Assembly (NCBI GenBank): GCA_963575645.1
Contig: OY754464.1
Span: forward strand, 6,262,001-6,326,000
Direction: 5' to 3'
From: Xanthostigma xanthostigma
Taxonomy: Eukaryota; Arthropoda; Insecta; Raphidioptera; Raphidiidae
Length of the DNA: 64,000 nucleotides
A program made the position numbers and the translations under genes. Numbering within the stretch: position 1 is the stretch's first letter; each line of letters opens with the position of its first letter. The notes under the pieces were generated by a model. That model was given only the letters and a program-made list of their open reading frames with translations, was not told the DNA's origin and did no database searches. Positions 45,480-56,116 of the stretch are shown piece after piece.

Positions 45480-45675
45480 GTATAGGTACAAATGATTAAT
45501 AATGTAATTTTTTTTATTTTCAGGTGAGTTTTTCAATGTACTAGCAGTTGTTTTCGTCAAAATGGAAACACGTGAGTAGTATAATATTATGACATTTTAT
45601 TTTTTTATTTTTAATTAACTTATTTGCAAACAACAACTATAAATATGTACCTACTACGTGATCTTTCGACGAGTA
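45480..45675 (+). repeat. microexon-like duplicate of 15165-15415
   Basis: TTTTATTTTCAG, then 48 nt (45524-45571), then GTGAGTAG. In the frame beginning GAG the 48 nt are open and read EFFNVLAVVFVKMET, whereas the 15-kb copy has a stop where M stands here. Whether it is a used exon cannot be decided from this sequence. Confidence 0.5.
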
Positions 45676-45734
45676 CGTGAACAAAACTTTATAAAATACT
45701 AGCTTTTACCCGCGACTTCGTTTGTGTGGGATCA

Positions 45735-46165
45735 GTGTGTACAATTGAGATAATTGATAAAAAAAATAATAAAACTAAGCAAGATGGCCCTATAAACAAT
45801 GTCTTTTTGTTTAACATACCATCTTTTGCAAAAACAACGGTTTTGTGGATTCGATACACGTGAGTCGTGCGAAAAATATGGGTTTTCTAAATTATTGCCA
45901 GCTACCTTAAGTGTTTGCCCCTGGGCTTTGTTTATAGTTATTCCGAAAGTTGTTTTTAATGAAAATTGTAGTCTTTTAAATTGAAAAGGCAAAATCTGTT
46001 GGTATATTTGGTATTCGCGGTTTTAAGACACTATCTCCTTTAGATTTGCCACTAACTATAATAACCCTAACAATATTTCGACCCAGATGAGAAATCTGTA
46101 AACGCGTACCATTCCAAAATTTGAGCGCATCAAGATTTCGCATTACAGGTACCGGAAAATTAATT
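45735..46165 (-). pseudogene. Helitron PIF1-like helicase, C-terminal pseudogene
   Basis: This region of Helitron RepHel proteins unwinds DNA during rolling-circle transposition. The minus strand shows MRNLDALKFWNGTRLQISHL, then SGKSKGDSVLKPRIP, an in-frame stop after FAFSI, and then FKRLQFSLKTTFGITINKAQ and GQTLKVAG. NKAQGQTLKVAG is the conserved C-terminal helicase motif. The segment normally following FSH (a short GQLYVAC-like stretch before SRVSNP) is missing: the sequence goes YFSHDSRVSNP. The stop, this deletion and the lost N-terminus make it non-functional. Homologous coding at 18728-18810 ends in a different lesion. Confidence 0.88.
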
Positions 46166-46484
46166 TATGAGAAGACATTTGGCTCTCCTAGGATTAATTT
46201 AAAAAAAAATGTAGTATGTGCTTTCCCAAAGTTTAAACTATCTCAATATTAAATTTCATCACAAACGGCCCAGCGGTCTGGCTGTAAAAGCGTAACTTCA
46301 TACAATATTACAACTCCTACTTCATTTTCATATAGGGGTTGAATTTCGAAAAAAAGTAGCCTACGTTCTTCCCCAGACTTCAAACTATTTGCATATTAAA
46401 ATTCATCACAATCGGTCCAGCGGTTTGTCCGTGAAAGTGTAACAGACAGACAGACAGACAGAGTTACTTTCGCATTTATAATAT

Positions 46485-46775
46485 TGTTGCGTGCCCCTTG
46501 ATGGGACGACTATGGAATTCTATAGAAACTACTAGAAACAACAACAATAGAAAACAGGTAAAAACATCCGATCTGCAGACAATCGCTTGGTGAGAGGCCA
46601 ATACATGTAAAGGAAGGGATCTCGATGCGTGGAGAACATTTTAGAGCATGGGCCGAAACTATAAAAGGCGAGCAGAGTGGGCAAGTCAGGCAGTTTTGTG
46701 TGTTTTACTGTTTTGTTAAACATTTATTATTGTAAAAAAATAATTTTCACCACGGACTACAGCAGTTTTGTTACA
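46485..46775 (+). mobile_element. solo LTR, Ty3/gypsy-like
   Basis: TGTTGCGTGCCCC to GTTTTGTTACA, bounded by TG...CA and by ATAT on both sides (46481-46484 and 46776-46779). It contains a TATA box (TATAAAAG, 46660) and, about 26 bp on, GTCAGGCAGTTTT as a likely initiator. Removing it restores the continuous Helitron end CATTTATAATATTAAGTATG. No gag/pol is adjacent, so it is a solo LTR left by recombination. Strand is given by the TATA-initiator order. Confidence 0.85.
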
Positions 46776-46789
46776 ATATTAAGTATGGA

Positions 46790-47060
46790 TGTAGTATCAT
46801 TGTTTCAAGTGGCCGAAGTGCAGTTAATGATCGGCAATGGGTGCCCTTATTCAGTATTTAGATGTGGAACGCCGCTGACCAAAACATGCTTAGCGTATCG
46901 AGCGTTACAGTAAACCGCGACCCCGACAGATTACATAATAATATTTTGTGTGCTGGGCTACTGTGTACATATGTATGCAAGCAGAGAAGAAGATACAGAG
47001 AGATTCGCGCGTGTGTGTGTTTTGTTGTGTACAGCAGAGTTTCTTAACTGGCGAATCCCG
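46790..47060. other. no gene seen
   Basis: Short open frames (46677-46913 and 46862-47047) start within or next to the LTR and have no domain. Confidence 0.4.
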
Positions 47061-47151
47061 TAGAACTTCGCACTAGACATGGGAAAATCCGTTACTATGT
47101 GATCACAGTGACTGTTATTCCAGTTACATAAAAATCACAGTGAAAAATCAT

Positions 47152-47473
47152 CCCGACCGAGCAACACTCGGTCGGACGTTACGTCGGTTACTCGGTTGGA
47201 GCGACCGTCGTGATTGTGCGATGACACGGAACAACATACGGCACTTTGGAACGTGGTTACCTCTTGTCAGATCACAGTGATCATTTTAGACGGCTGATCA
47301 CGCCGAATGCCGCCCGACCGAGCCAACACTCGGTCGGACTTTACATCGGCGTTGGTCGGCTACTCGGTTGGAGCGACCGTCGTGATTGTGCGGTGACACA
47401 AAACAACATACGGCACTTTGGAACGTGGTTACCTCTAACCAAATCGCAGTGATCATTTTAGACGGCTGGTCAC
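47152..47473 (+). repeat. 161-bp tandem duplication with hairpins
   Basis: CCCGACCGAG begins at 47152 and again at 47313. Each unit starts with a strong hairpin (CCGACCGAG / CTCGGTCGG) and contains GGAGCGACCGTCGTGATTGT, ACAACATACGGCACTTTGGA and TCATTTTAGACGGCTG. A few substitutions and a small insertion separate the copies. Confidence 0.92.
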
Positions 47474-47529
47474 AGTGATTTTTTCACCGCGAAGTTATTT
47501 ATTCCCCGGCCTGTACACAAACAGATTAT

Positions 47530-47740
47530 ACACAGTACAGTAGAACTACAACCAGCAGGAACTAATCCTCAGTTAGTGGCAGTCATAGACCGATTAGAAA
47601 ATGATCTTTCTTAATTTGAGGGTAAACAAAGGCTAAATAGAGCGGAGATAGCCACATCCCGTTGGATGACGTCATTCGGCGGACTTGTCAAATAGGACGC
47701 AACGGCTGTTGTTTATGCACTGTTATGGCATGATTTACGT
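47530..47740. repeat. diverged relative of 53800-54243
   Basis: GTTAGTGGCAGTCATAGACC and CCGTTGGATGACGTCATTCG then GCGGAC match, in reverse, the region 53800-54243. Boundaries are not resolved. Confidence 0.45.
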
Positions 47741-49413
47741 AATAAATGTCAAAGAAATAAAAAAAACTGTACCTATATTGATATTAATATTTGTAATAAA
47801 TTAACTAGGTACTCATTTTTTTTCAACAAAGAATATTAAATATTTCAACATAAAAATAGAAGAAAACAAAGCAGAAAAAGAGAAAAACATCTGAAACAGA
47901 AAGTCGAAATATATATAGTTTTTTATTTAAATAGTTGAATAATTAACAATGTCTATCATTTCTTGAGAATTATTTGATTTCTTGTTTATATACTAGATAT
48001 AATTAAAGCCTAAATTTTGTAATAAAAATATTTTTTTTTCTCATTTTTTAACGTCTTTTCAGCTGTCTTTGTACTTCTCGCGCTTATAGTGATTAGTCAA
48101 ATATGGAACTATACAATCTCTGTAACTCTAACCTTAAAATTAAACGTTTTCAAACGTATTTTTCCGTTGACTGAACAGGAGGAGACACTTTGCGTTAAAA
48201 ACTAGAAAATACGCGAGTAACACCAGTTGACAAAATAGATGGTGTTGAAAATACCCGACTGTTTAAATAATGAATTTAACATACAATAAAAATAACCCCG
48301 TCTTTATAATATATAGATACCTGTTCGCGCTATAAAATAAATTAAGTTTGATTGCTGATAAACATTTTGCGAACCACCGGTGTATATCGTGTCTATGTGT
48401 ATGTACAGATATCATTAGTACCGTTCACTGCCGCCGCACACTCAGCATGAAGCTTTGGCGCTGTGCTTGCGGCCGACAATGTGGCGCCGCCCTAGCGGCC
48501 ACTGCGTGCACTGATCCCTGCAACGGACCGTTTATCGACCCGTGCTTTTCATATCATACACACACACACATACACCAATATATACACAACTGTACAATAG
48601 ATAACTGTTAACATGTGTGCGCCTAGTGCGCCCACCTACATACATCACTGTATACAAACACAATCTACTATTTTGCCCTCGGATTATTGTAAGGTAGAGT
48701 AGTAGCGCTTAGAGAAGGTATTGGCAAGGTGGGGAATCTTTGAAGTAAGAAGAGTGGGAAAAGCGATCTGTAATTTCAGGAGCAGTCGTAGCCTGTATCA
48801 ACCGGTCGTCCGAATACTACTCGTGTCTAGTCGGTGTTATGTTATAATGAAGTGTGGGATAATGACAGCTGTGATGTATATGAATGAAGTATGGTATATA
48901 TCTGTCTAGATAATATTTAATTCAAGTAGAATAAATACGAATAGAACTGTACAAACAATGCCACTCTAAATTTTGTAAGATATGCAACTATAGAAGCTTG
49001 AACTAACTATAATGACAGTAAAAACTATTTAAACTTTTTACATAGCGGCCGGTATGGAAACATTGCTTAAGTCGCACTTTTGGAATTTTTACTTTCGAGC
49101 ATTCATATAATAATAGGACTGAAGAAATTCTTATAATTAACCAAAAATATAGAATTCGTAATTTTAACGGCGTTACCTGCACGCCGAAAATTCGAGTTTT
49201 GAATGTTCCACCGTCCTCTAAGATTTTCTACAGTTTTCATGCATCTTCCGAAAAATTTTGACGATTTTTTATTTTTTATGTAAAAAATGTTTTTTATACG
49301 CTCACTATCTTATGCGTAGGTATACCATAGAATTTCTGTTGTTAGATATCGTGATGACGATACGGAACAAATTTTTATTGACTATGAAAACTCCTAATTT
49401 TACTAAAAAAAAT
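47741..49413. other. no confirmed gene
   Basis: The plus-strand frame 48348-48611 contains a Cys-rich stretch (MKLWRCACGRQCGAA) ending in a CA/TA microsatellite. I see no splice sites or homologue for it. Otherwise AT-rich. Confidence 0.35.
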
Positions 49414-50040
49414 TTCAGCCAATTAGGCGACGGGACCATTCCAACTTCAAAAATATTGACATTTGATACAGTATAACAGAGAGAATAAAATTTCTGATAC
49501 CGCGTGAAGTGACGCAGGTAATGGCTAGTATTCAATATTATATTTGCTATTCGTTGCCATGGTTACCTACATAATATGTACCACGTGATTTAAAAATTAA
49601 TCAAAGCATGCTTAATTCGTTTTTTTTCTGACAGATCTATGAAACAAAAGAACAGCTGATTTTTTTTATTTTTAAAAATAATCTCGAAACTAAAAGTTTA
49701 GGAAAAAAACTTTTTAGCGAAACTTTCTTGAAAAAATAAATAAGCCGTTATCGAAAGTATACAATTGTATAAAAAACACCGTTATAGCAAATATCTATGC
49801 TGTGCATGCGCCGATTTTTCCTAAAAACAGGGCTCTTCATATTAGCATATTAAACATCCTCCCAAAAGATTTCAATCCGTTTGACCTGTATCGTGTTCAC
49901 AAACAGACGCACAGAATTTTTCCAAAAATATGTTTTTTGGATTCGGGGGACCTCGAAACGAAAAAATATTGTAAAATTTTGAAAAGTGATTTTTGACCTA
50001 AACTAGTCTCATTCCCCACTTGTGGGTTGGAATGGTAAAA
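49414..50040 (+). mobile_element. 650-bp CCAATTGG repeat, copy C
   Basis: From CAGCCAATTAGGCGACGGGA to CCCCACTTGTGGGTTGGAAT, with the same landmarks as copy A. It is slightly shorter through small deletions. Confidence 0.85.
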
Positions 50041-50273
50041 TGTGTATTATAACGTGATAAATTTGAAAATCTTTTGACTAAAATATAGAGATAAAGTCAT
50101 ATACCTATATGTATTTCATTTCTTGCTATATTATGTTGATTTAAATACAGTACGTAAGTACCTACATAATTGTAGCCATTTTACAACTTGTGGAATATTG
50201 CCATTTCAATTTTAATATTTTATGACAAACCCCGACTCGTAATATAAATAAAATTTATAATAGGTGTGTGTAC

Positions 50274-50814
50274 TAGTGATGTGCCGGATATCCGTATCCG
50301 CGGATATCCGAGGGAGAAGAAAGATCCGTATCCGTATCCGTTAGTTTTTGGCGGATCTTTTACCTTAATAACTTTCAATTCATAGATGAAATTTTATACC
50401 TATATGTAGGTATATAGGTGATTAGGTAATAATGAAAACCTGTTAAATTCCATTCAGATTATTTTTTATTTTTTTAAATCGTATTTGGCACCTTTATATT
50501 GCAAACATTTATCGTAGTGAGTACCATACTAATAGTACATAACTCAAAGGTACTAAATCAACTATCTTTATAATGAGATATTGCACATCGATCTTTGGAA
50601 AGAGACAATCTGTTATGAGAGTTAACTCTTAAAGAGGTCAATAACTTTTTCCCATAACAGATAGTCTCTTTCCAAAGGTCGATGTGCAATATTTACCGCC
50701 GCGTACTCTAAGAAAGTTAAGATCCGTATCCGTATCCGCGGATCTTAAAACCAAAAATCGGTATTCAGATCCGTATCCGCGGATGTACATTTTTAACGAT
50801 CCGGCACATCACTA
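50274..50814. mobile_element. hAT-like MITE, TAGTGATGTGCCGG family, copy 2
   Basis: 541 bp, inverted relative to copy 1, flanked by perfect GTGTGTAC duplications (50266-50273 and 50815-50822). The internal inverted repeat and subterminal GGATACGGATC units are conserved. Confidence 0.93.
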
Positions 50815-50822
50815 GTGTGTAC

Positions 50823-51160
50823 CGTAGTAATATGTATCTTTCGCTTACTTTGATATGCATGTGGTTATAGCTCTTCGCGTGTTAACTTCGGTGCGACAAG
50901 ACACCGAGGAATTGACCACAACGACACGTGTATATTTTAATATAACAAAACGCTATTATACAACACGATACTTATATGCATGTTTAATGCATACATACCG
51001 ACTGTTCGACGTTCAGTCATGAAAGAAACTTAGAAGCGCCTATTATAATCACTATTGTCGAGCGTCTATAATACAATACAATGCAATTTATTTCAATTTA
51101 CAGACAGATGCCTTGGTTACAGTTACATAAAAATTTTGAAGATAAAATTTTATCAACGCT
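50823..51160. other. no gene seen
   Basis: AATACAATACAATGCAATTT (about 51070) may be a retroposon tail. Nothing else. Confidence 0.4.
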
Positions 51161-51279
51161 ATAATAGTATATTGTGCGACTAGTGAGAGAAGGAGAAGAT
51201 TCCATGAGCGTGAAATTTGCCGCACGAGCGTAGCGAGTGCGGTAACACGCGAGTGGAATATTCTCCCTCGATCAATGGC
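51161..51279 (+). repeat. hairpin repeat, second copy
   Basis: Differs from 38320-38439 at only two positions, so it is one of the youngest duplications here. The flanks differ at once on both sides. Confidence 0.9.
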
Positions 51280-51744
51280 TTTGCCGCAGTGGGGTAAAAA
51301 TACAGTGTGTCATGGAATATATCAGAAGTGTTTATTTTCAATTTAACGGGACATCCCTTTGACGAATGACTTCTTGAACTACAAACAATCATAACGTTGC
51401 ATTTTTATTATAGTTTGCACTCAGCTAGTAAAAGGCGGCCGTGTTACATAAATGATGTGAATGTACGTGACATGTTTGCTGTATTATATAAGATGATACA
51501 TGGCCACAGTTTCCGTTCCGTGCATTAAAACAGGTGTGGCCATCGGAACTTCGGCCATGTCATCCTTCCGGGACCGGCAGACATAATATTATGTACCTAC
51601 ATGTGTGTTCCACGGCATACTGCATATTATAATAGTCCATACAACATGGCTGAATTATAATATTTAAGGGAGTTAGTGACGATTCTACTTATAGTATTTC
51701 CTCAAACCCGAGTTTTTGTACATTCATTAAGGGCACTATCCTGA

Positions 51745-52262
51745 GCGTAAAAACCGCAGTCTGGCAGCAGAGACCGGGTCCAAGATGTCAAACCGGAGGT
51801 GTCAATATATTTTATCATGTTTGGAATTTCCTGAGCGATAAGTTCAACTGCCCTTGAGCACAAGAACTCAAGTCTGGCATTTCGTACCCGGGACAACCTC
51901 CGTCTGGCAAAGGGTTGAACATGTCAAAATTCGTAGTTCCCTCAAAATATTTCATCAAGGCTGATTTTTTCAAATCTAGTACAGCCATGAAACTATAGAA
52001 ACACCGAATTGTTGCTACTGTCAGATTTGAAAAAAATCAGCCTTGATGAAATATTTTGACGGAACTACGAATTTTGATATGTTCAACCCTTTGCCGGACG
52101 GAGGTTGTCCCTGGTACGAAATGCCAGACTTGAGTTTTTGTGCTCGAGAGCAGTTGAACTTATCGTTCAAGAAATTTCAAACATGCGATAAAATATATTA
52201 AGTGACACCTCCTGTTTGACATCTTGGACCCGGTCTCAGCCGCCAGACTGCGGTTTTTACGC
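51745..52262. repeat. long palindrome, arms of about 235 bp
   Basis: Arms 51745-51977 and 52023-52262 are inverses with a few percent differences and a 45-bp loop. They share GCGTAAAAACCGCAGTCTGG, ATTTCGTACCCGGGACAACC and ATTTCATCAAGGCTGATTTT. Sequence following the right arm (GCGATTGAAACACG) resembles the Helitron interior at 23940, so the palindrome may sit in a Helitron. Confidence 0.92.
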
Positions 52263-52279
52263 GATTGAAACACGGATGC

Positions 52280-52610
52280 GTTCTCATTATTTGGCATAGT
52301 TACTCTTTTCTCGACACCCACTAAGAACGGATTTTATGCTAATCCTGTCCAAAACAAATTTTTCTCCTACCATCACATATCCCTCCTCTCTCTATTTATC
52401 TTCCTCTCTACCTCTCTTTATCTGAAAGTATTGTATTGACCTTTCCATCTACGCAACCATCCAGACCCACCCACGTAACAACTCACACCCACATAGTCAA
52501 TGTGATGGTAGATGACAAAATCCGTTTTGGATAGGATTTGTGTAAAAACCGTCGTTATTGGGTGTCTACGTCGAGAAAGGAGTAACTATGCCAAATTTCA
52601 AGTCAATCGG
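52280..52610. repeat. second inverted repeat, arms of about 95 bp
   Basis: ATTTGGCATAGTTACTC then TTTTCTCGACACCC (about 52290) is mirrored by GTCGAGAAAGGAGTAACTAT then GCCAAAT (to about 52600). AATCCTGTCCAAAAC and TACCATCACAT also pair. The spacer is CT-rich. Confidence 0.75.
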
Positions 52611-52984
52611 GCGTATATATACCTATATAATATAGTTTTAGAGATTCGTGATGAGTCAGTGAATATTATTTTCGATTTTTAAAAATTACCCAAAAGCACA
52701 TTCAGTTTTTGTTGAAGATAAACAAAACTATACCTACATAATGAAAGATTTTGTCAGTGCAAACACTATATCTCCTTAACTGGGTGTAAAAAATTCAACA
52801 ATTAAAGGTTTTGTTTAATTCTTATTACTAGCGCTGTTTGAAAAATGCGCGTTTGACACGATATTATAAGAGCATGGAAAAATCGCGGACGGTAGGCGGT
52901 GCTGCCGCCACGCTCCCAGAGAATATAGTGTGACAATGTTTTTGCAAACTCACAGCTTCCACTGTATAGTGTGTGTATACATAG

Positions 52985-53503
52985 TAGTGATGTGCCGGAT
53001 ATCCGTATCCACGGATATCCAAGGGAGAAGAAAGATCCGTATCCGTTAGTTTTTGGAGGATCTTTTACCTTATTAATTTTCAATTCATAGATGAAATTTT
53101 ATATATACCTATAGGTGATTAGGTAATAATGAAAACCTGTTAAATTCCATTCAGATTATTTTTTATTTTTTTCAGTCGTATTTGGCACCTTTATATTGCA
53201 AACATTTGTCGTAGTGAGTACCATACCAATAGTACATAACTCAAAGGTACTAAAAAACTATCTTTATAATGAGATATTGCACATCGATCTTCGGAAAGAG
53301 ACAATCTGTTATGAGAGTTAACTCTTAAAGAGGTCAATAACTTTTTCCCATAACAGATAGTCTCTTTCTAAAGGTCGATGTGCAATACTTACCGCCGCGT
53401 ACTCTAAGAAAGTTAAGATCCGTATCCGCGGAACTTGAAACCTAATATCCGTATTCAGATCCGTATCCGCGGATATAATTTTTAACGATCCGGCACATCA
53501 CTA
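52985..53503. mobile_element. hAT-like MITE, TAGTGATGTGCCGG family, copy 3
   Basis: 519 bp in the same orientation as copy 2. It is flanked by 14-bp direct repeats GTGTGTATACATAG (52971-52984 and 53504-53517) instead of the expected 8 bp. Right-end subterminal units are shorter than in copy 2. Confidence 0.9.
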
Positions 53504-53863
53504 GTGTGTATACATAGTAGTCATTGATTTTCAAAACAGTAGAGAGGATGATGCAAGGTGCACTATCCCTCTCGGCTCTCTGTCTGAGTTATTAAATCAA
53601 TGAAAACGTCCCCTCGTATTGTTTAAAAAGTGAAGGTTGTGTACGCTCCAATGATGTATACCGAGCTCTAGTTGTTGTGGCACATGTAGTGACTTCTTTT
53701 ATAAAATAAGTGAAAAAAATACACAAACAAATTAAACCTTATAAAGTCATTAATATTATTATAACCAATATTAGGGTGAATGAACCAATTCTCTAAGGCT
53801 ATATGGTCTATGACTGCCACGCAGTGAGGATAACGGAGAAATTGAAAATACAGGAGTTCTGCT

Positions 53864-54243
53864 CAAGGCTAGTAGATTACAGAGATTGCCTCGTTCAATC
53901 TGATCAATCAGCGTGAGCTGGCGGACCGTTAATATTGTTATCAATCTATAATGACAATATCAAACATGTCATTTATATATTTAACTATAGGATTATGTAA
54001 ATAATAATAATAATATTTCTTTATTCAATATTGCCAGTACAGCGTAGATTGCGTCTTACCTAAGGAATTGAATTTATTGCAAACAATGTCTTTTGATTTA
54101 TTTGACATTTGTTGAATACTTCTACTAAAGTTTATTTAAATATCAGCCATTGCCGCGCAATAAATTGACACGTCCGCCGGATGACGTCATCCTCCCACTA
54201 TTATCCAACGGAACGTGGCAACCTCTGTAATCCACTAACCTTG
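53864..54243. mobile_element. TIR element with 26-bp ends
   Basis: CAAGGCTAGTAGATTACAG then AGATTGCC at the left is mirrored by GGCAACCTCTGTAATCCAC then TAACCTTG at the right. An AATAATAATAAT tail at about 54000-54015 suggests a retroposon fragment inside. No target duplication is clear. Confidence 0.68.
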
Positions 54244-54709
54244 TGTTAGACTGTTCTACTTATTATTTGTTATGGTACATCCCTGTTAGTTAGATTGATG
54301 CGTGAATGGCGAACTAGCTGCATTCGAAACGGAGGGGCGAGGGCATCGGACGCACCCGTTAAAGAAATATCATCCCTTCGTTTTGCTGTGCATATTTAGT
54401 ATGCAGCGCACGTATATAGGCAAAGAGATTTTACAGGAATCTCGAATAAAATCTTGACTATCACACATATCTTATAGAAAGTGCAAATGGAATTTCACTG
54501 ATGCGCCTTTTCTATTACAAAAGAACGGCTTATATACACGTTGATTGAATTTTACTAAATAATCTCTGGGTTAAATAGAAATAACGATGGTCTTTTGCGG
54601 GGGATTTCTAGTGTGCAAACCTATTTTTAGATACCCAATTTTGCGATTTTTTTTTGGGAAAGGTAAGATAATTACAATCTAGAGAGATTTGACGTATTTT
54701 TATGAATTA
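54244..54709. other. no gene seen
   Basis: AT-rich with a GC-richer patch near 54330. No feature identified. Confidence 0.4.
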
Positions 54710-54963
54710 CTAGCGGCCCGGTCCGGCTTCGCCCGAATTTGTAGATTGCCACAGTTTTTTCGTCGAATTGTGTTGCAAAATTGGTCACCACGAAAAGCGC
54801 TGTTATTTTAACGCGATAATATATAGCCTATATCCATCCCGGAGGTTCGTTCTAAATTGTGGTGAAATAATTTTTCAAATAGGTGCAGTGATTCCTGAGA
54901 TTACCCTCCGCATACACACAAACTCACAAAATTCGCACTCTCTCATTATAATGTTAGTATAGA
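54710..54963 (-). mobile_element. non-autonomous Helitron
   Basis: Minus strand: TCTATACTAACATTATAATG to GGACCGGGCCGCTAG before T. It matches 44117-44363 inside (TATATTATCGCGTTAAAATA, GCGCTTTTCGTGG, ACAAATTCGGGCGAAGCCGG). Confidence 0.85.
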
Positions 54964-55688
54964 CAGAAGGTTCAAAAATTTGTTTTATTTTTTTATCGAA
55001 AGGAACCCTAACACGAGGGCGCTGCTGGACGTTGAATTTGCCCCTATCAAAATAAAAAATGTTGAAATCGGTCAGATTCTTAAAGTGGACACTTGTGGCT
55101 ACTGTTCTGACCTGATTCAAGTCAAAATTCCAAAATCTCTACAAATGGTGCGATATTCCAAAAGGATTAACAAATTTTACAATTGTTTTTTTCGTTTTTG
55201 AGGGACCGTAAGTTTGTCCTTAATATTCAGGTCGCAAGCCTCTATTTTAAAAATGGGACCGATTTCTTGATTTTAGTACCTTCTATCTTATACCTTACTT
55301 TTCCCAGAAAAAAATCGCGAAATTAGGTATCAAAAGTAGGCTTTTTTTTCAATGATTTTAAGCAACAAGTCAATCTAAATTGTAAAGCCGATCTTAAAAA
55401 AGTAAAAATGAAGTCCTTATGATGTATCACCGCTTAAAAATTTGTCAGCAAAGCCCAGACTTCATGGAACTTAAACTTTTCACCATTTTACCAGAGAAAA
55501 TAAAATAACTTTCCTTTAAATATTTTTTAAAAAATCACCATTTTACAGTTTGGACGAATATTATATGTGCAATGTGACACTAAGTTTTTAAAAAATGCAT
55601 CCTTTATTGTAATTTCTGTAACATTTTTCTTTTTATTGACAATGTCTGTACAGTTTTAATTGTGTTTTGACTAATAAAGTTTCACTTT
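54964..55688. other. no gene seen
   Basis: The overlapping open frames 54875-55120 and 54980-55201 have no domain; AT-rich. Confidence 0.4.
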
Positions 55689-56116
55689 TAAGAGTATTCG
55701 TCCCTGCAAATACCCCCTGCACCCTTCATCTCAAATCTTTTCCCCTCGCCTAAAAACGGTTCGCGCTCTCCCGACGCTATTTTTAAAGCTAGAGGATTCT
55801 GGTAAACGCCAAATGAAAGACAAAGAATCAGACTACAGATCCTTCAGGCGAATTTTTTGAAAAAAAAAAATCCTGAAAAAACTTACAACCTTTTGAAAAA
55901 TATAATAAGTTACGTAATATTTCACACGTAGGCGAAACTGTTTTTCAAAAAATTCGCCTGAAGGATCTGTAGTCTGATTCTTTGTCTTTCATTTGGCGTT
56001 TACTAGAACCCCCTAGCTTTAAAAATAGCGTCGGGAGAGCGCGAACCGTTTTTAGGCGAGGGGAAAAGATTTGAGATGAAGGGTGCAGGGGGTATTTGCA
56101 GGGACGAATACTCTTA
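55689..56116. repeat. long palindrome, arms of about 176 bp
   Basis: Arms 55689-55865 and 55941-56116 share TAAGAGTATTCGTCCCTGCA, CAAATCTTTTCCCCTCGCCT, GAACCGTTTTTAGGCGAGG in reverse, and CTACAGATCCTTCAGGCGAA. Only about four differences are visible, clustered at GGATTCTGG versus GGGTTCTAG. The loop is 75 bp. No TIR-type flanks are evident. Confidence 0.93.

Larger units (their letters stand above)
45709..46789 (-). mobile_element. Helitron remnant with helicase fragment
   Basis: Minus strand: TCCATACTTAATATTATAAA at the 5' end (after A), tandem CTGT units, GTTACACTTTCACGG, helicase remnants, and AAGTCGCGGGTAAAAGCTAG at the 3' end before T. This orders 5' end, coding remnant and 3' end as in an internally deleted autonomous Helitron. 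A solo LTR (46485-46775) sits close to the 5' end. Confidence 0.82.

Noticed and set aside
48348-48611. Cys-rich short protein (MKLWRCACGRQCGAA...)
   Set aside because: Attractive as a small secreted peptide but has no signal peptide, ends in a CA microsatellite, and lacks splice support.
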